Below are positions 1 through 11,740 of a stretch of 64,000 bases of DNA, one piece after another. Location: assembly GCA_032622095.1 (NCBI GenBank), contig CP136063.1, positions 31,064,987-31,128,986 on the forward strand, written 5' to 3'. Under the pieces are notes generated by a model. That model made no database searches, was not told where the DNA came from, and saw only the letters and a list, made by a program, of their open reading frames with translations. Made by a program: the position numbers and the translations under genes. This stretch comes from Siphonodentalium dalli. Its lineage: Eukaryota; Mollusca; Scaphopoda; Gadilida; Siphonodentaliidae. How positions within the stretch are numbered: position 1 is the first letter of the stretch; each line of letters begins with the position of its first letter.

Positions 1-152
1 GTCCGGAAATGCTCCTATCGATTAATATTAATTTTATTTCGAATATGTTCTGGTCTAAAAAGGTGTGTTTGTTCAGCTAACGAACAATAGTGGTTACCGT
101 TAACAGAGACCAGAAATTATATTGTGCAATTTTGTCACAAATAAACGTTAAC
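1..152 (+). mobile_element. MITE-1 fragment cut by window edge
   Basis: The window opens inside a MITE-1 copy, at the GTCCGGAAATGC motif that lies about 80 bp inside its left end. The match runs to the internal GTTAAC after the CACAAATAAACG motif and then stops. The right half is missing. Confidence 0.8.
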
Positions 153-1670
153 GGGATGGAAAAGTCTGTTTCATGAAAAATGGCTGACAAAATTGCCATT
201 TTTCACATGAAAGCAGACATAAATAGACATAACAACATAGCGATAAAATATAGAGTATATATCGTCAAAGGGGGTGCCACCAATGAAAAGTGACTTTGAA
301 ACAGAGTATATCTGCAAAATTATGACATTGTTTTGGCATTCAAATGTAAAAAACTATAACTTCAACAGCATCATTAGGCAGCCCATTATGATAAATGACA
401 TACCATTAAGAGCTAAGGAGCAATGCTTTAGATTTATGTGCACGGTATCGTTTGAAAAACGTCCGCTAAAACGTGTCAGTTTTCCTTGGAGAGCCAGTCG
501 CCATATTTCTATTGTAAACACATGTTCATGATGTTGTTGTCATTTTTGAATTCGTGGCAGGTACATGGAAATCAACCACGAAAGCAAATCGATCCTTCAA
601 TCGGACAATTTTATTATGTGAAATCGATGCTTACAGTTTGTTTAAGTTGTTGGAATTAATTTCATTGCTTGATTACCGACGATTTATGAAGTTATGTGCT
701 GTTTACAGATGAAAATGTTGATACTCTATTTTTAGATTTACTACTATAGCCGAAAGCGAGATTACAAAATGTCGTATTATGTCGCAAATCACATAAATAG
801 AAAAAAATACATGTTTCACAATATTGTATTATTCTAAAATCAAATAGCCTAAATAAAAACAATTTTATAAATAGGAAAGTACCGTATTCCGACGAAATAT
901 GTCATATTTTACGACGGACTCATTGCGGGAGTTCACTTCCGGTCAATTCTATTTTGGTGCAATTGGAGAAAAACATTGTGCAGAAAAATATGTTTAATAA
1001 CATTTAAATGTAAATGAATCGAGAAATTGTCGGTTATCAGGTACAATCATGTAGCTTATAACCCATATATATTGATGGGCATAATCAAAAGCTTGATCGG
1101 CCATGCGCGATTGTCTATACTGATCGATTTCCATTCGTAATCGTATTCTAGTATTGACGGATGGGGTTGTTTGTAATCATGGCCGCCCCGCCCCCATGGC
1201 ATGTGTATCGGCTATCGCAAAATAATATTTTGATATTATGGTCTCTCATACCAAGAAAAATAGTTCCCAAGAATGTAAACAAGACAAATGGAGGACATTT
1301 TGTCATTATTCAGGATGACAGTACTATTTTCACAGGCAGGATATTTGGGAAAGTTCTTGTTTTTCCTCAAAATCATGTCTCCTTGTCTCTACCAGATTCT
1401 TATAGAACCATTTTGACTGTTCAGTTTGTGCAAAAAGTTAACCATTGGAACTGGAGAAACGCCATTTGGGGACATGATTTTTTGTCACTCTACCGCGAGT
1501 AAATTCTAACAGCTAAAATTTCTCTACTGATGACAATATCTTTGTTTATTATTGATTATTATGTGTGAAAAATATGAAGTTTATCCATTCTATGGCCGGT
1601 GAGTAATATGTGATCATCTGGAGGTAGGGTGCAATCCGCGGTGGCCATCTTGACCAAACTTTGCCATCCC
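153..1670. other. No supported gene
   Basis: AT-rich sequence. Short open frames here (for example a 113-codon one at 1161-1502) show no recognisable domain and no copy elsewhere in the window. I see nothing else that can be named. Confidence 0.5.
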
Positions 1671-1766
1671 CTTAATTATACTCATTATCGCATATATCTG
1701 TAATTTGATTCGAAGACTCCTGTCCGGAATTGCTTCTATCGATTAATATTAATTTTATTTTATTTC
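1671..1766 (+). mobile_element. MITE-1 scraps
   Basis: Two rearranged pieces of MITE-1 lie side by side: the AATTATACTCATTATCGC segment from the middle of the element, and the GAAGACTCCTGTCCGG segment from near its left end. Their order is not that of the intact element, so this is a relic. Confidence 0.6.
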
Positions 1767-1893
1767 GTTTGTTCGGATTGTATTTGTATTTTTGATAAAA
1801 CAAATTATTTCAATAATCTATATATTGTAATATTGCAGAATTTTCATGTATTTGGCGGACATTTACAGCCATATCTAAAATCAAGCATCGAAA
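1767..1893. repeat. Dispersed repeat R2
   Basis: The stretch containing TTGTATTTGTATTTTTGA and CATGTATTTGGCGGACATTT recurs at about 36100-36220 and, inverted, at about 30770-30905, in the two arms of the large inverted duplication. This is a third, more diverged copy, next to a MITE-1. Confidence 0.6.
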
Positions 1894-1896
1894 CGT

Positions 1897-2424
1897 TGAA
1901 AGATGGATTATCTCTTTAAATAACAAATTTTAAATAGTTGCGTGGGTATAAAATAATAGATATGAACTGAAGACCTATGTCCGGAAAAGCTTCTATTAAT
2001 TAATATTGATTTTATTTCGAATATTAAATCAGGCCCGTTTATGTTACTATTATTAGAACCGACCATTCGGATGAGACCGTATTGCGATATAGAGCACTGG
2101 GCTGCTCCTACGGCTACGCAACGAATGTCAAATGTCACAGATTGGTTGTTTGTATTGTTTTGTTCCACAGATATAAGCGATAATGAGTATAATTAACCTT
2201 TATTTGTGACAAAATTACACAATATAATTTCTGGTCTCTGTTAACAGTAACCACTATTGTTCGTTAGCTGCACAAACACACCTTTTTTCACCAGAAAATA
2301 TTCGAAATAAAATTAATATTAATCGATAGAAGCATTTCCGGACAGGAGTCTTCGATTCAAATCTAATATTTTATACCCCGGTAACTATATAATACATGGT
2401 TACAAAGAGATAATCCACCTTTAA
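1897..2424 (-). mobile_element. MITE-1, full length (528 bp)
   Basis: Full copy read right end to left end. The 5' target copy is TGAA (mutated from TTAA); the 3' one is TTAA. The two ends are not only matching over the AGRTGGATTATCTCTTT terminus: about 150 bp at each end align in inverted orientation, both containing TCCGGAAA, GCTTCTATC and TTTTATTTCGAATATT. An 86-codon frame runs from the middle to a stop inside the right terminus. TTAA targeting is typical of piggyBac and Kolobok superfamilies; no transposase is present, so this is non-autonomous. Confidence 0.85.
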
Positions 2425-2752
2425 AGATGGATTATCTCTTTAAATAACAAATTTTAAATAGTTGCGTGGGTATAAAATAATAGATATGAACTGAAGACCT
2501 ATGTCCGGAAAAGCTTCTATCAATTAATATTGATTTTATTTTGAATATTAAATCGGGCCCGTTTATGTTACCATTCTTAGAACCTACCATTCGGATGAGA
2601 CCGTATTGCGATATAGAGAACTGGGCTTTTCCTACGGCTACGCAACGAATGTTAAATGTCACAGATTGGTTGTTTGTATTGTTTTGTTTCACAGATATAA
2701 ACGATAATGAGTATAATTAACGTTTATTTGTGACAAAATTGCACAATATTAT
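2421..2752 (-). mobile_element. MITE-1, left half missing
   Basis: Begins at the very TTAA that ends the previous copy and runs right end to middle, stopping after GCACAATAT where an unrelated CTAAG-rich segment begins. The 86-codon frame is intact. Confidence 0.8.
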
Positions 2753-2890
2753 TTCCGACTAAGGCCTTAGTCAGAAATTAATAAGGCCCACCTTAGTCAT
2801 TTCTGACTAAGCTAAGTTAGTTAGTTTTGAGACGGGGGGTTCCGTCTAAGGTAACTTAGTTACTTTTGACTAAGTTTTCATTTTCAGTGT
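2753..2890. repeat. CTAAG-rich inverted repeats
   Basis: Short palindromic pieces built from GACTAAGG and CCTTAGTC (for example ACTAAGGCCTTAGT at the start) recur several times within about 140 bp. The arrangement resembles a small foldback MITE inserted into the preceding MITE-1, but I cannot define its ends. Confidence 0.45.
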
Positions 2891-3047
2891 GTATAAGTCT
2901 CGTACTCCTTAAATTTCTTGGACGATTCTCTTATCTGTAATCGATTGATTGATTGGGGGTTAACGTCGTTTTAGCAACGAAGCCATATCATATTATGTGT
3001 AATCAAGTTACAAGATGATTAAATGATTCCCGATGGTAAGGTTTATC

Positions 3048-3848
<801 letters not shown>

Positions 3849-4090
3849 CGTGTGGAATTGTGATAGTCAGCTGTATATCTGGTAAATATACCAGGAATCT
3901 GATCTAATTATATCCGAAATCCACAGCGAAACTGTAAAGTATTTAGTGATTGATACGGAAGGATCACGTAGCAAACGATCGATTTTCAAGTCGAAAAAAG
4001 AACGATGAATTATTTTGAATTAACATGCGTCTCAGTATGTGGTTTTGTTTAGTGGAACCGTTCACAAAACTAAAGATGGCTACATAGCCT
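3849..4090 (-). promoter_or_regulatory. ZNF-A upstream block shared by ZNF paralogues
   Basis: The sequence before the ATG matches the corresponding position of the other ZNF genes: on the plus strand GAAGGATCA, then a GAACAAAGGACG-like run, then ATGTGGTTTTGTTT. Conservation over about 150 bp outside the coding frame suggests 5' UTR or core promoter, though shared ancestry by duplication alone could explain it. Confidence 0.4.
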
Positions 4091-4133
4091 ACATACATGT
4101 ATGCGTCAGTGTACTAGACATACATGTACTCAT

Positions 4134-4639
4134 TTAAAGATGGATTATCTCTTTAAATAACAAATTTTTAAATAGTTGCGTGGGTATAAAATAATAGATA
4201 TTAACTGAAGACCTATGTCCGGAAAAGCTTCTATCAATTAATATTGATTTTATTTCGAATAATAAATCGGGCCCGTTTATGTTACTATTTTTAGAACCGA
4301 CCATTCGGATGAGACCGTATTGCGATATAGAGCACTGCTGTTCCTACGGCTACGCAACGAATGTCAAATGTCACAAAATGGTTGTTTGTATTGTTTTGTT
4401 TTTATAATTAACGTTTATTTGTGACAAAATTGCACAATATATTTTCTGGTCTCTGTTAACATTAACCACTATTGTTCGTTAGCTGAACAAACACACCTGT
4501 TTAGACAAGAAAATATTCGAAATGAAATTAATATTAATCGATAGAAGCATTTCCGGACAGGAGTCTTCGATTCAAATCTTATATTTTATACCCCGGTAAC
4601 TATATAATACATGTTTACAAAGGGATAATCCACATGTAA
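4134..4639 (-). mobile_element. MITE-1, near full length
   Basis: Runs from TTAA-AGATGG to a mutated left end (CCACATGTAA instead of CCACCTTTAA), 506 bp, with small internal deletions that close the 86-codon frame. More diverged than the neighbouring copies. Confidence 0.8.
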
Positions 4640-5116
4640 AGGCCTTGTAAAATGAATATATAAAGGATATATCAAGGGCGGATCCAAGGTAGTGTGAATA
4701 CATACAGTACTCTCTAATTATATTGACAGTATGCCGAAGCAACAGCTTGTGAGAGGTCGCGCTAGGTTACACGATGTATAGCGTAGATCATATAGACATA
4801 TGCATCTATAAATACGCTATCGCCGCATATCATTATCATCAGTGGCATGTAATCTCAAAGTATACATGACAACGGTTTGAGTCATGCGCAGTCAAGTCGT
4901 AAACAGTTGTAAAAAAAAGTGGTATCAACCGAAACGGACAAATCATTTTTCAATGTTCCGGAAAACGACGAAAGTTCGCCCTGTCTTATGAACAGGGCCA
5001 GTCAATGCACCTGTTGATTCAACTACGTATCAACGTCATATTTAATGTTGACGCATTGGCGAGTGTTTCCCAAAGGACATGTTCAATAATAAGTTACATA
5101 GACCATTTTCCATCAA
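4640..5116. other. No supported feature
   Basis: No gene, repeat copy or structured element recognised between two MITE-1 copies. Confidence 0.4.
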
Positions 5117-5300
5117 TTAAAGGTGGACTATCTCTTTGTAAACATGTATTATATAGTTACTGTGGTATAAAATATTATATTTGATTCGAAGACTCCTGTC
5201 CGGAAATGCTTTAATCGATTAAAATTAATTTTAATTCGAATATTTTCTGGTCTAAAAAGGCGTGTTTGTTCAGCTAACGAACAATAGTGGTTACTGTTAA
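5117..5300 (+). mobile_element. MITE-1 left part, ending at internal TTAA
   Basis: Left end TTAA-AGGTGG through the GTGGTTACTGTTAA motif. It stops exactly at the TTAA that lies within MITE-1 itself, where the next copy starts. Confidence 0.8.
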
Positions 5301-5825
5301 AGGTGGATTATCTCTTTGTAAACATGTATTATATAGTTACCGGGGTATCAAATATTAGATTTGAATCGAAGACTCCTGTCCGGAAATGCGTCTATCGATT
5401 AATATTAATTTTATTTTGAATATTTTCTGGTCTAAAAAGGTGTGTTTGTTCAGCTAACGAACAATAGTGGTTACTGTTAACAGAGACCAGAAATTATAAT
5501 GTGCAATTTTGTCACAAATAAACGTTAATTATACTCACTATCGCTTATATCTGTGAAACAAAACAATACAAACAACCAATCTGTGATATTTGACATTCGT
5601 TGCGTAGCCGTAGGAACAGCCCAGAGCTCTATATCGCAATACGGTCTCATCCGAATGGTCGGTTCTAAAAATAGTAACATAAACGGGCCCGATTTAATAT
5701 TCGAAATAAAATCAATATTAATTGATAGAAGCCTTTCCCGGACATAGGTCTTCAGTTGATATTTATTATTTTACACCCACGCAACTATTTAAAATTTGTT
5801 ATTTAAAGAGATAATCCATCTTTAA
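5297..5825 (+). mobile_element. MITE-1, full length
   Basis: 529 bp, TTAA at both ends, left to right. The 86-codon frame starts at 5553 and is closed early by a frameshift near its end. The flank after 5825 is not the missing half of the previous copy, so this is not a simple nested insertion. Confidence 0.85.
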
Positions 5826-8112
5826 CCACAGGGGTTTGACCTCAATATCACCTTATGTTCTCTTTATATCACCGCAACGCCAGGTTTCATTTTCGAACCG
5901 TCCGCTGATTTCTTTGACACGCCACCAGGTACATCCGTCGTAATTAGTTGGCGGTGTCGGGCAAAATTGTACACAGATAATAAAAGGGCCGAGGAATCTC
6001 TGCCGTTTGCATCATGCTGTCCGAATATTTCCAGGGCATGTTAATGTTATTAACGATGTAGCTATTGCAATATGTGATTTCCGCTATAAATTGTTTACTT
6101 CTGTGTTATCACATATATTTCATTACGAAAAAAAATAGGACTTAAACACACTTATTTGTGCGCATATAATTCAATATACAACTTTTTCAGTCTGTGAAAA
6201 CTGACAAATAAAAACCAGTAATCGACTGTTGTTGTATATGTCTGTTGCAATCATACACCTTCTTCCTATGTTCATTGACATGCATATCCAAAGTAAAGCT
6301 ATTTTTTCAAAAGTTTATAAACATTGTTGGAAAGTCATAAATTGAGTATTTGAGCAAATATTGGCAAATGTATTTCACAAAATTTCAATAAGTTCTCATT
6401 ATCGCCTTTGTTGTAGATTTTGTTTTTATTTTATTAGGTTGCTTTCAATTGGCTAATGTACTTATTCCAAACTGAGAAACCTTTGTTGCAAATAGTGCGT
6501 GGAAAAGCCACAAAAGCACTGGAGTTTTGACATAATAATGAAGTGCTGGTGTTGCCAATGATAACATTGCTTTAAGCTTTTGCGTCACTGCGTGTGAATT
6601 TCAGAAAAATCGGGTAGGGGAAATCATACTGACAAAATCTCAGCAATCATGGAACTTATTACATAAACAATTTATTAACACTTTCGTTAAATCTTGTAAA
6701 ATAGTTCATGGGAGATCTGATGCATGCATCTTCTTTTCTTGTGTGTTATTGGCGGATGGTACTCAATTATCTTCGTGATTTAAGAATTAATAATACGAAT
6801 CGTTCGGAACTAAATTACTTTGTAACACAACACTGTTATATCGGGATGAGAAAACGAGCAACAGTGTCACTAACATATCAAAGATTTAGGTCGAAATATT
6901 CGGACCACTGCTGCAAACAACTTCGTCCAAGAGTTGATAAAGTTTTACTGGACACCGTACCCCAGGTTACAATACACCAAATGATTTACATAGGCCTCAG
7001 TGTTAACACATCCCGCTGGCATATATTCGTTGCAAAGCTTTGACCCTGCACGAGTATTTGAAATTAAAGAACGCCCTTTTAGACACACATAAATGTGCAA
7101 AAAAGTACTTGTTAACATGGTAGATCACACTGGAGCTGGACAAACGTCACACTACCCTTAAAATTGAGATAAAAATGACATCGGAAAAAATACAAACACC
7201 TCCTATAAATTATTCGCCACTTGCACAGCCATAGCCATTTACCATGTGGTTATTTTTGATGTTTCTCGACGGGAAACACATTTGTACATTTTTTCGTGTA
7301 CTTTTCATCCACGTATCATTGACCATTCAGCTGCCAGAATTTTTTTTATGCTGATCCTAGCTTGGTAGTGCCAGGGGAAATCACTCTACTAATTTGTATT
7401 TGGTGTATTGTAACCTATAGTGATCACTGGAAGGTAAATAAAGTCGCCCAAATGATGTTATATTGCGTCCATTTATATACCCACGTCAAAATAAATAAAT
7501 TTGATTCAAAATATGTCTGTGTTCTTACTTTATTAACCCTTTTCTGTCACCACCCATAGCTGAATTTGCAAAAAAATTACTTTGACTTGAATGTCAATTT
7601 GTTTTCATTTTAGCTGAATATTGGCAAAGTAAACAATGACGATGTACATACAGGTTGTCGATCTGATAGCTTGTAGATACCACTTCCAGAAAATATGCCA
7701 TACGATTTGCTAGGCGAATTGGGCGCACTTAGGTTTCACATTGGGCGCACCTACACAATTTTCGAAAAAAATCGACAGAAAATCAAAATTGTCCCGTCAC
7801 AAGAATATATTTATTGGCTGAAATTTGTGCGCGTTGGATAGTTGAACCATTTCTGCAAACTTCCATGGTAGGCTTTTTTTGTCAACCTGTCATCTAACAG
7901 GGGCAATTCCACTTAGTTTGACCCGAATCGGGTCCGATTTTGCATCATATTTTAGGGTATGGTCCATCTGACGTCACGCTTTACTCTCATGTCGTGCCCA
8001 AACCCGACAAATCTGGCTTGTCGATCATCTAGGATGTCGGACGCCAACTAATATGGTCTCATATTCATTAAAGGGACACCATTGGGCCCAAAATAGGTCG
8101 AAAATGGTTATA
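5826..8112. other. No supported gene
   Basis: About 2.3 kb of AT-rich sequence. Open frames at 6708-7043 (111 codons) and 7362-7559 (65 codons) have no domain signature and no second copy in the window. A GGGCGCAC motif repeats twice near 7727-7750. Nothing else stands out. Confidence 0.45.
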
Positions 8113-8282
8113 ACAAATATTAGATTTGAATCGAAGACTCCTGTCCGGAAATGCTTCTATCGATTACTATTAATTTTATTTCGAATATTTTCTGGTCTAA
8201 AAAGGTGTATTTGTTTAGCTAACGAACAATAGACCAGAAATGTTCTTCATATTTATTATTTTATACCCACGCAACTATTTAA
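8113..8282 (+). mobile_element. MITE-1 internally deleted derivative
   Basis: The left subterminal region jumps from CTAACGAACAATAGACC straight to TTCATATTTATTATTTTA of the right end. The same junction occurs in the copy at 14246-14499, which defines a short subfamily. The extreme ends are missing here. Confidence 0.7.
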
Positions 8283-8780
8283 AGGTGGATTATCTCTTTG
8301 TAACCATCTATTATATAGTTACCGGGGTATAAAATATTAGATTTGAATCGAAGACTCCTGTCCGGAAATGCTTTTATCGATTAATATTAATTTTATTTCG
8401 AATATTTTCTGGTGAAAAAAGGCGTGTTTGTCCAGCTAACGAACAATAGTGGTTACTGTTAACAGAGACCAGAAATTATATTGTGCAATTTTGTCACAAA
8501 TAAACGTTAATTATACTCATTATCGCTTATATCTGTGGAACAAAACAATACAAACAACCAATCTGTGACATTTGACATTCGTTGCGTAGCCATAGGAACA
8601 GCCCAGTGCTCTATATCGCAATACGGTCTCATCCGAATGGTCCGTTCTAAAAATAGTAACATAAACGGGCCCGATTTAATATTCGAAATAAAATCAATAT
8701 TAATTAATATAAGCTCTTTCGGACATAGGTCTTCAGTTCATATCTATTATTTTATACCCACGCAACTATTTAAAATTTAA
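8279..8780 (+). mobile_element. MITE-1, right tip missing
   Basis: Left end at TTAA 8279-8282. It reads to ACGCAACTATTTAAAATT and is then replaced by the start of the next copy. The conserved frame at 8535-8780 therefore lacks its last codons. Confidence 0.8.
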
Positions 8781-9304
8781 AGATGGATTATCTCTTTAAA
8801 TAACAAATTTTAAATAGTTGCGTGGGTATAAAATAATAGATATGAACTGAAGACCTTTGTCCGGAAAAGCTTCTATCAATTAATATTGATTTTATTTCGA
8901 ATGTTAAATCGGGCCCATTTATGTTACTATTTTTAGAACCGACCATTCGGATGAGATCGTATTGCGATATAGAGCACTGGGCTGTTCCTACGGCTACTCA
9001 ACGAATGTCAAATGTCACAGATTGGTTGTTAGTATTGTTTTGTTCCACAGATATATGCGATAATGAGTATAATTAACGTTTATTTGTGACAAAATTGCAC
9101 AATATAATTTCTGGTCTCTGTTAACAGTAACCACCATTGTTCGTTAGCTGAACAAACACACCTTTTTAGACCAGAAAATATTCGAAATAAAATGAATATT
9201 AATCGATAGAAGCATTTCCGGACAGGAGTCTTCGATTCAAATCTAATATTTTATACCCCGGTAACTATATAATACATGTTTACAAAGAGATAATCCACCT
9301 TTAA
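8777..9304 (-). mobile_element. MITE-1, full length (528 bp)
   Basis: Right to left, with TTAA at 8777-8780 and 9301-9304. Point mutations close the internal frame. It abuts MITE-1 sequence on both sides. Confidence 0.85.
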
Positions 9305-9460
9305 TTGATAGAAGCCTATCTTGACTAGGGTCTTCAGTTCATATTTATTATTTTATACCCATGAAACTATTTAAAATTTGTTATTTAAATAAATAATCCA
9401 TCTTTAATTCATAGAAGCCTTTCCTGACAAAGGTTTTCAGTTCATATTTATTATCATATT
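9301..9460 (+). mobile_element. Two MITE-1 right-end fragments
   Basis: Two successive pieces each begin at TTAATTGATAGAAGCC or TTAATTCATAGAAGCC, the internal TTAA about 120 bp from the right end. The first reaches the right terminus at about 9404; the second breaks off in the TTATTATCAT region. Confidence 0.7.
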
Positions 9461-10330
9461 GATGGATATATTTCGAATTGCGAATGAATAGAAACACGCC
9501 TTGCCTTGTTCAGCAGAATATCAATTTAAACGAGTTATCAAATTTCGACAATGTTATCTCACCTCAAAGTCGGAAAACTCGTTTAAATGGAAATTCTGCT
9601 GATTTAACAAGGTAGTGAGTGTTTCTATCACATTCGAAAGTCAAAATGTACGCGATAATACAGTTTACCGAACCATAATCGGCGTGATGTGTAAGAAATT
9701 CAACATCACCACGGGTTGGGGCGTCACCTATAATTTTAGGTAACATATAATTTTAAAATATTTTGCTACAAGTTCCCGGTGTATAAATCATGTTGGGAAA
9801 GAGAGAGTCCCTATTTTAAAAAAGTCACTTCAGATAGTATATTTCTATCGTGGGACATACACGATAAGCATAATACACGACAATTCTTTCCTGGGAGATA
9901 TATTTGTCACCAAGCCAATGACCACCAAGAAATCGGTTGTTTTTAAACTATTTCTAAGAATGTTATGATTTTAGGAGAATAATATGTTACATGTACCCCA
10001 AATGATAGACATTTTCTGATTTAAAATGCAAAAACATCACTGGAAACGTTTCATAGAATCCTATTTTTCTTATTGTTGATGATGCCAGTGAACATGTTGC
10101 AAAGAACAAGTATGTATCTTTTTGGAGTACTTTTCGGACCACATGTACCCCCGAGTCCAAACGCCTAAACGATTTCCTGTTTCACATCGATATCCATAGC
10201 ACTGTCACAAGCAACGACTGGTGAACAAACCTGGTGTCCATGACAACTGTTTATACCTGGATTATTACAACGCGTGTTGCTAACTTTAGTTATAATTGTA
10301 TCAGATTCCACTTTGTATTTCACCATGCAA
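9401..10330. repeat. Segmental duplication D, copy 1
   Basis: Co-linear with 14496-15345. Shared landmarks: the MITE-1 right fragment, a hairpin, GGTTGGGGCGTCACC, GTTCCCGGTGTATAAATCA, AGAGAGAGTCCCT and AAACGATTTCCTGTTTCACA. Copy 1 has about 50 bp extra near 9950-10000. It ends close to the 3' side of ZNF-B. On the minus strand it carries a small open frame ending AMDIDVKQEIV that copy 2 also has; no domain is recognised in it. Confidence 0.75.
9471..9639. repeat. Inverted repeat inside block D, copy 1
   Basis: Left arm begins TTTCGAATTGCGAATG and contains AGAAACACG and CAGCAGAAT; the right arm carries the inverted counterparts ATTCTGCTG, GTGTTTCTAT and CATTCGAAA. Arms are about 70 bp and imperfect. 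Probably a small foldback MITE; the second copy is at 14563-14731. Confidence 0.6.
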
Positions 10331-10423
10331 CGATTGTCATATATATCATTACGGACTTCATTTCGGTTGAAATCTACCAAGCACGAAAGGCGTCCAGACT
10401 TACACATGCATTAAATGATCGTT

Positions 10424-11506
10424 TTATAAGTCATCACAACAGTAAGGCTTATCTCCGGTGTGGATTCTCTTATGTTTCACCAAGTGGCTCGATCTATTAA
10501 ACGATTTCCCGCATATGTCACAATGGTGAGGCTTATCTCCAGTATGGATTCTCTTATGTGTCACTAAGTTACCCGATTGATTAAATGATTTCCCGCATAT
10601 ATCACAGTGGTAAGGCTTATCTCCGGTGTGGGTTCTCTTATGTGTCACCAAGCCACTCGATGTACTAAATGATTCCCCGCATATATCACAATGGTAAGGC
10701 TTATCTCCAGTGTGGATTCCCTTATGTTTCACCAAGACAATCGACTTGTTAAATGATTTCCCGCATATGTCACAATGGTAAGGCATATCTCCGGTGTGGA
10801 TTCTCCTATGTATCGCCAAGTGGCTCGATGTATTAAATGATTTCCCACATATATCACAATGGTAAGGCATATCTCCGGTGTGGATTCTCCTATGTGGCAC
10901 CAAGTGGCTTGATTGATTAAATGATTTCCCGCATATGTCACAACGGTAAGGCTTATCCCCTGTGTGGATTCTCTTATGTGTCACCAAATTGCTCGATTTA
11001 TTAAATGATGTCCCGCATATATCACAATGGTGAGGTTTATCTCCTGTGTGGATTCTTGTGTGTATCACCAAGTCACTCGATGTATTAAATGATTTCCCGC
11101 ATATATCACAACGATAAGGTTTATCTCCTGTGTGGATTATCTTATGTGTCACTAAGACACTCGAGTGGTTAAATGATTTCCTGCATATGTCACAATGGTA
11201 AGGCATATTTCCGGTGTGGATTCTCCTATGTCTCGCCAGGTTACTCGACTGATTAAACGATTTCCCGCATATATCACAACAGTAAGGCGTATCTCCTGCG
11301 TGTATTCTCTTATGTGTCACCAAGTAGCCCGATTGATTAAATGATTCCCCGCATATATCGCACCTGTAAAGCTTATCTCCGTGGTGGATTCTCTTATGTG
11401 TCGCCAAGTTGCCAGATTGGGTGAACGATTTCCCGCATACGTCACAGTGATGCAGTTTATTACCTGTGTAGGCGGTCTCATTAACATTCAGGTTAGAATC
11501 TCCCAT
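10424..11506 (-). CDS. ZNF-B: intact 12-finger C2H2 protein
   Basis: Intronless frame of about 360 codons. Start chosen at MGDSN because paralogues begin MGDxN; the frame stays open upstream to 11557. After an 18-residue leader ending TGNK come twelve C2H2 units, [11 protein letters not shown]5-L-x2-HxRIH, joined mostly by TGDKP linkers (canonical TGEKP in most animals). It ends inside a thirteenth unit (PYCCDDL), so the 3' end is truncated relative to longer paralogues. All twelve units keep both Cys and both His. Expected role is sequence-specific nucleic-acid binding in the nucleus; target unknown. No effector domain is visible. Alternative: a recently dead copy whose tail was lost when block D arrived. 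Confidence 0.85.
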   Translation of the reverse strand: MGDSNLNVNETAYTGNKLHHCDVCGKSFTQSGNLATHKRIHHGDKLYRCDICGESFNQSGYLVTHKRIHAGDTPYCCDICGKSFNQSSNLARHRRIHTGNMPYHCDICRKSFNHSSVLVTHKIIHTGDKPYRCDICGKSFNTSSDLVIHTRIHTGDKPHHCDICGTSFNKSSNLVTHKRIHTGDKPYRCDICGKSFNQSSHLVPHRRIHTGDMPYHCDICGKSFNTSSHLAIHRRIHTGDMPYHCDICGKSFNKSIVLVKHKGIHTGDKPYHCDICGESFSTSSGLVTHKRTHTGDKPYHCDICGKSFNQSGNLVTHKRIHTGDKPHHCDICGKSFNRSSHLVKHKRIHTGDKPYCCDDL

Positions 11507-11740
11507 CGTGTGCCGGGAATTGTGAGTCAGCTTTATATCTCTTGAAGCGACAGTCAAAATATAGCGAGAATCCGATCCAATTATAATGTAATTTCACAGT
11601 GTAACTGTAAGTTATTTAGTTCGTGAAGGATCACGTATCAATCTACCGATTTTCAAGTTGAACAAAGGACGATCGAAATACAGTATTTATGTTGAATTAC
11701 CATGCGGCGAATTATGTGGTTTTGTTTAGTAGAACGGTTT
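11507..11740 (-). promoter_or_regulatory. ZNF-B upstream block
   Basis: Carries the same series of motifs as other ZNF upstream regions: GAAGGATCACGTATCA, CAAAGGACGATCG and TATGTGGTTTTGTTTAG (plus strand). Closest in order and spacing to that of ZNF-A. Likely 5' UTR or promoter. Confidence 0.4.

Noticed and set aside
1161-1502. 113-codon plus-strand frame
   Set aside because: No domain, no second copy and no signal of coding constraint that can be judged by eye.
10729-10941. 70-codon minus-strand frame within ZNF-B
   Set aside because: Alternative frame of the finger array.
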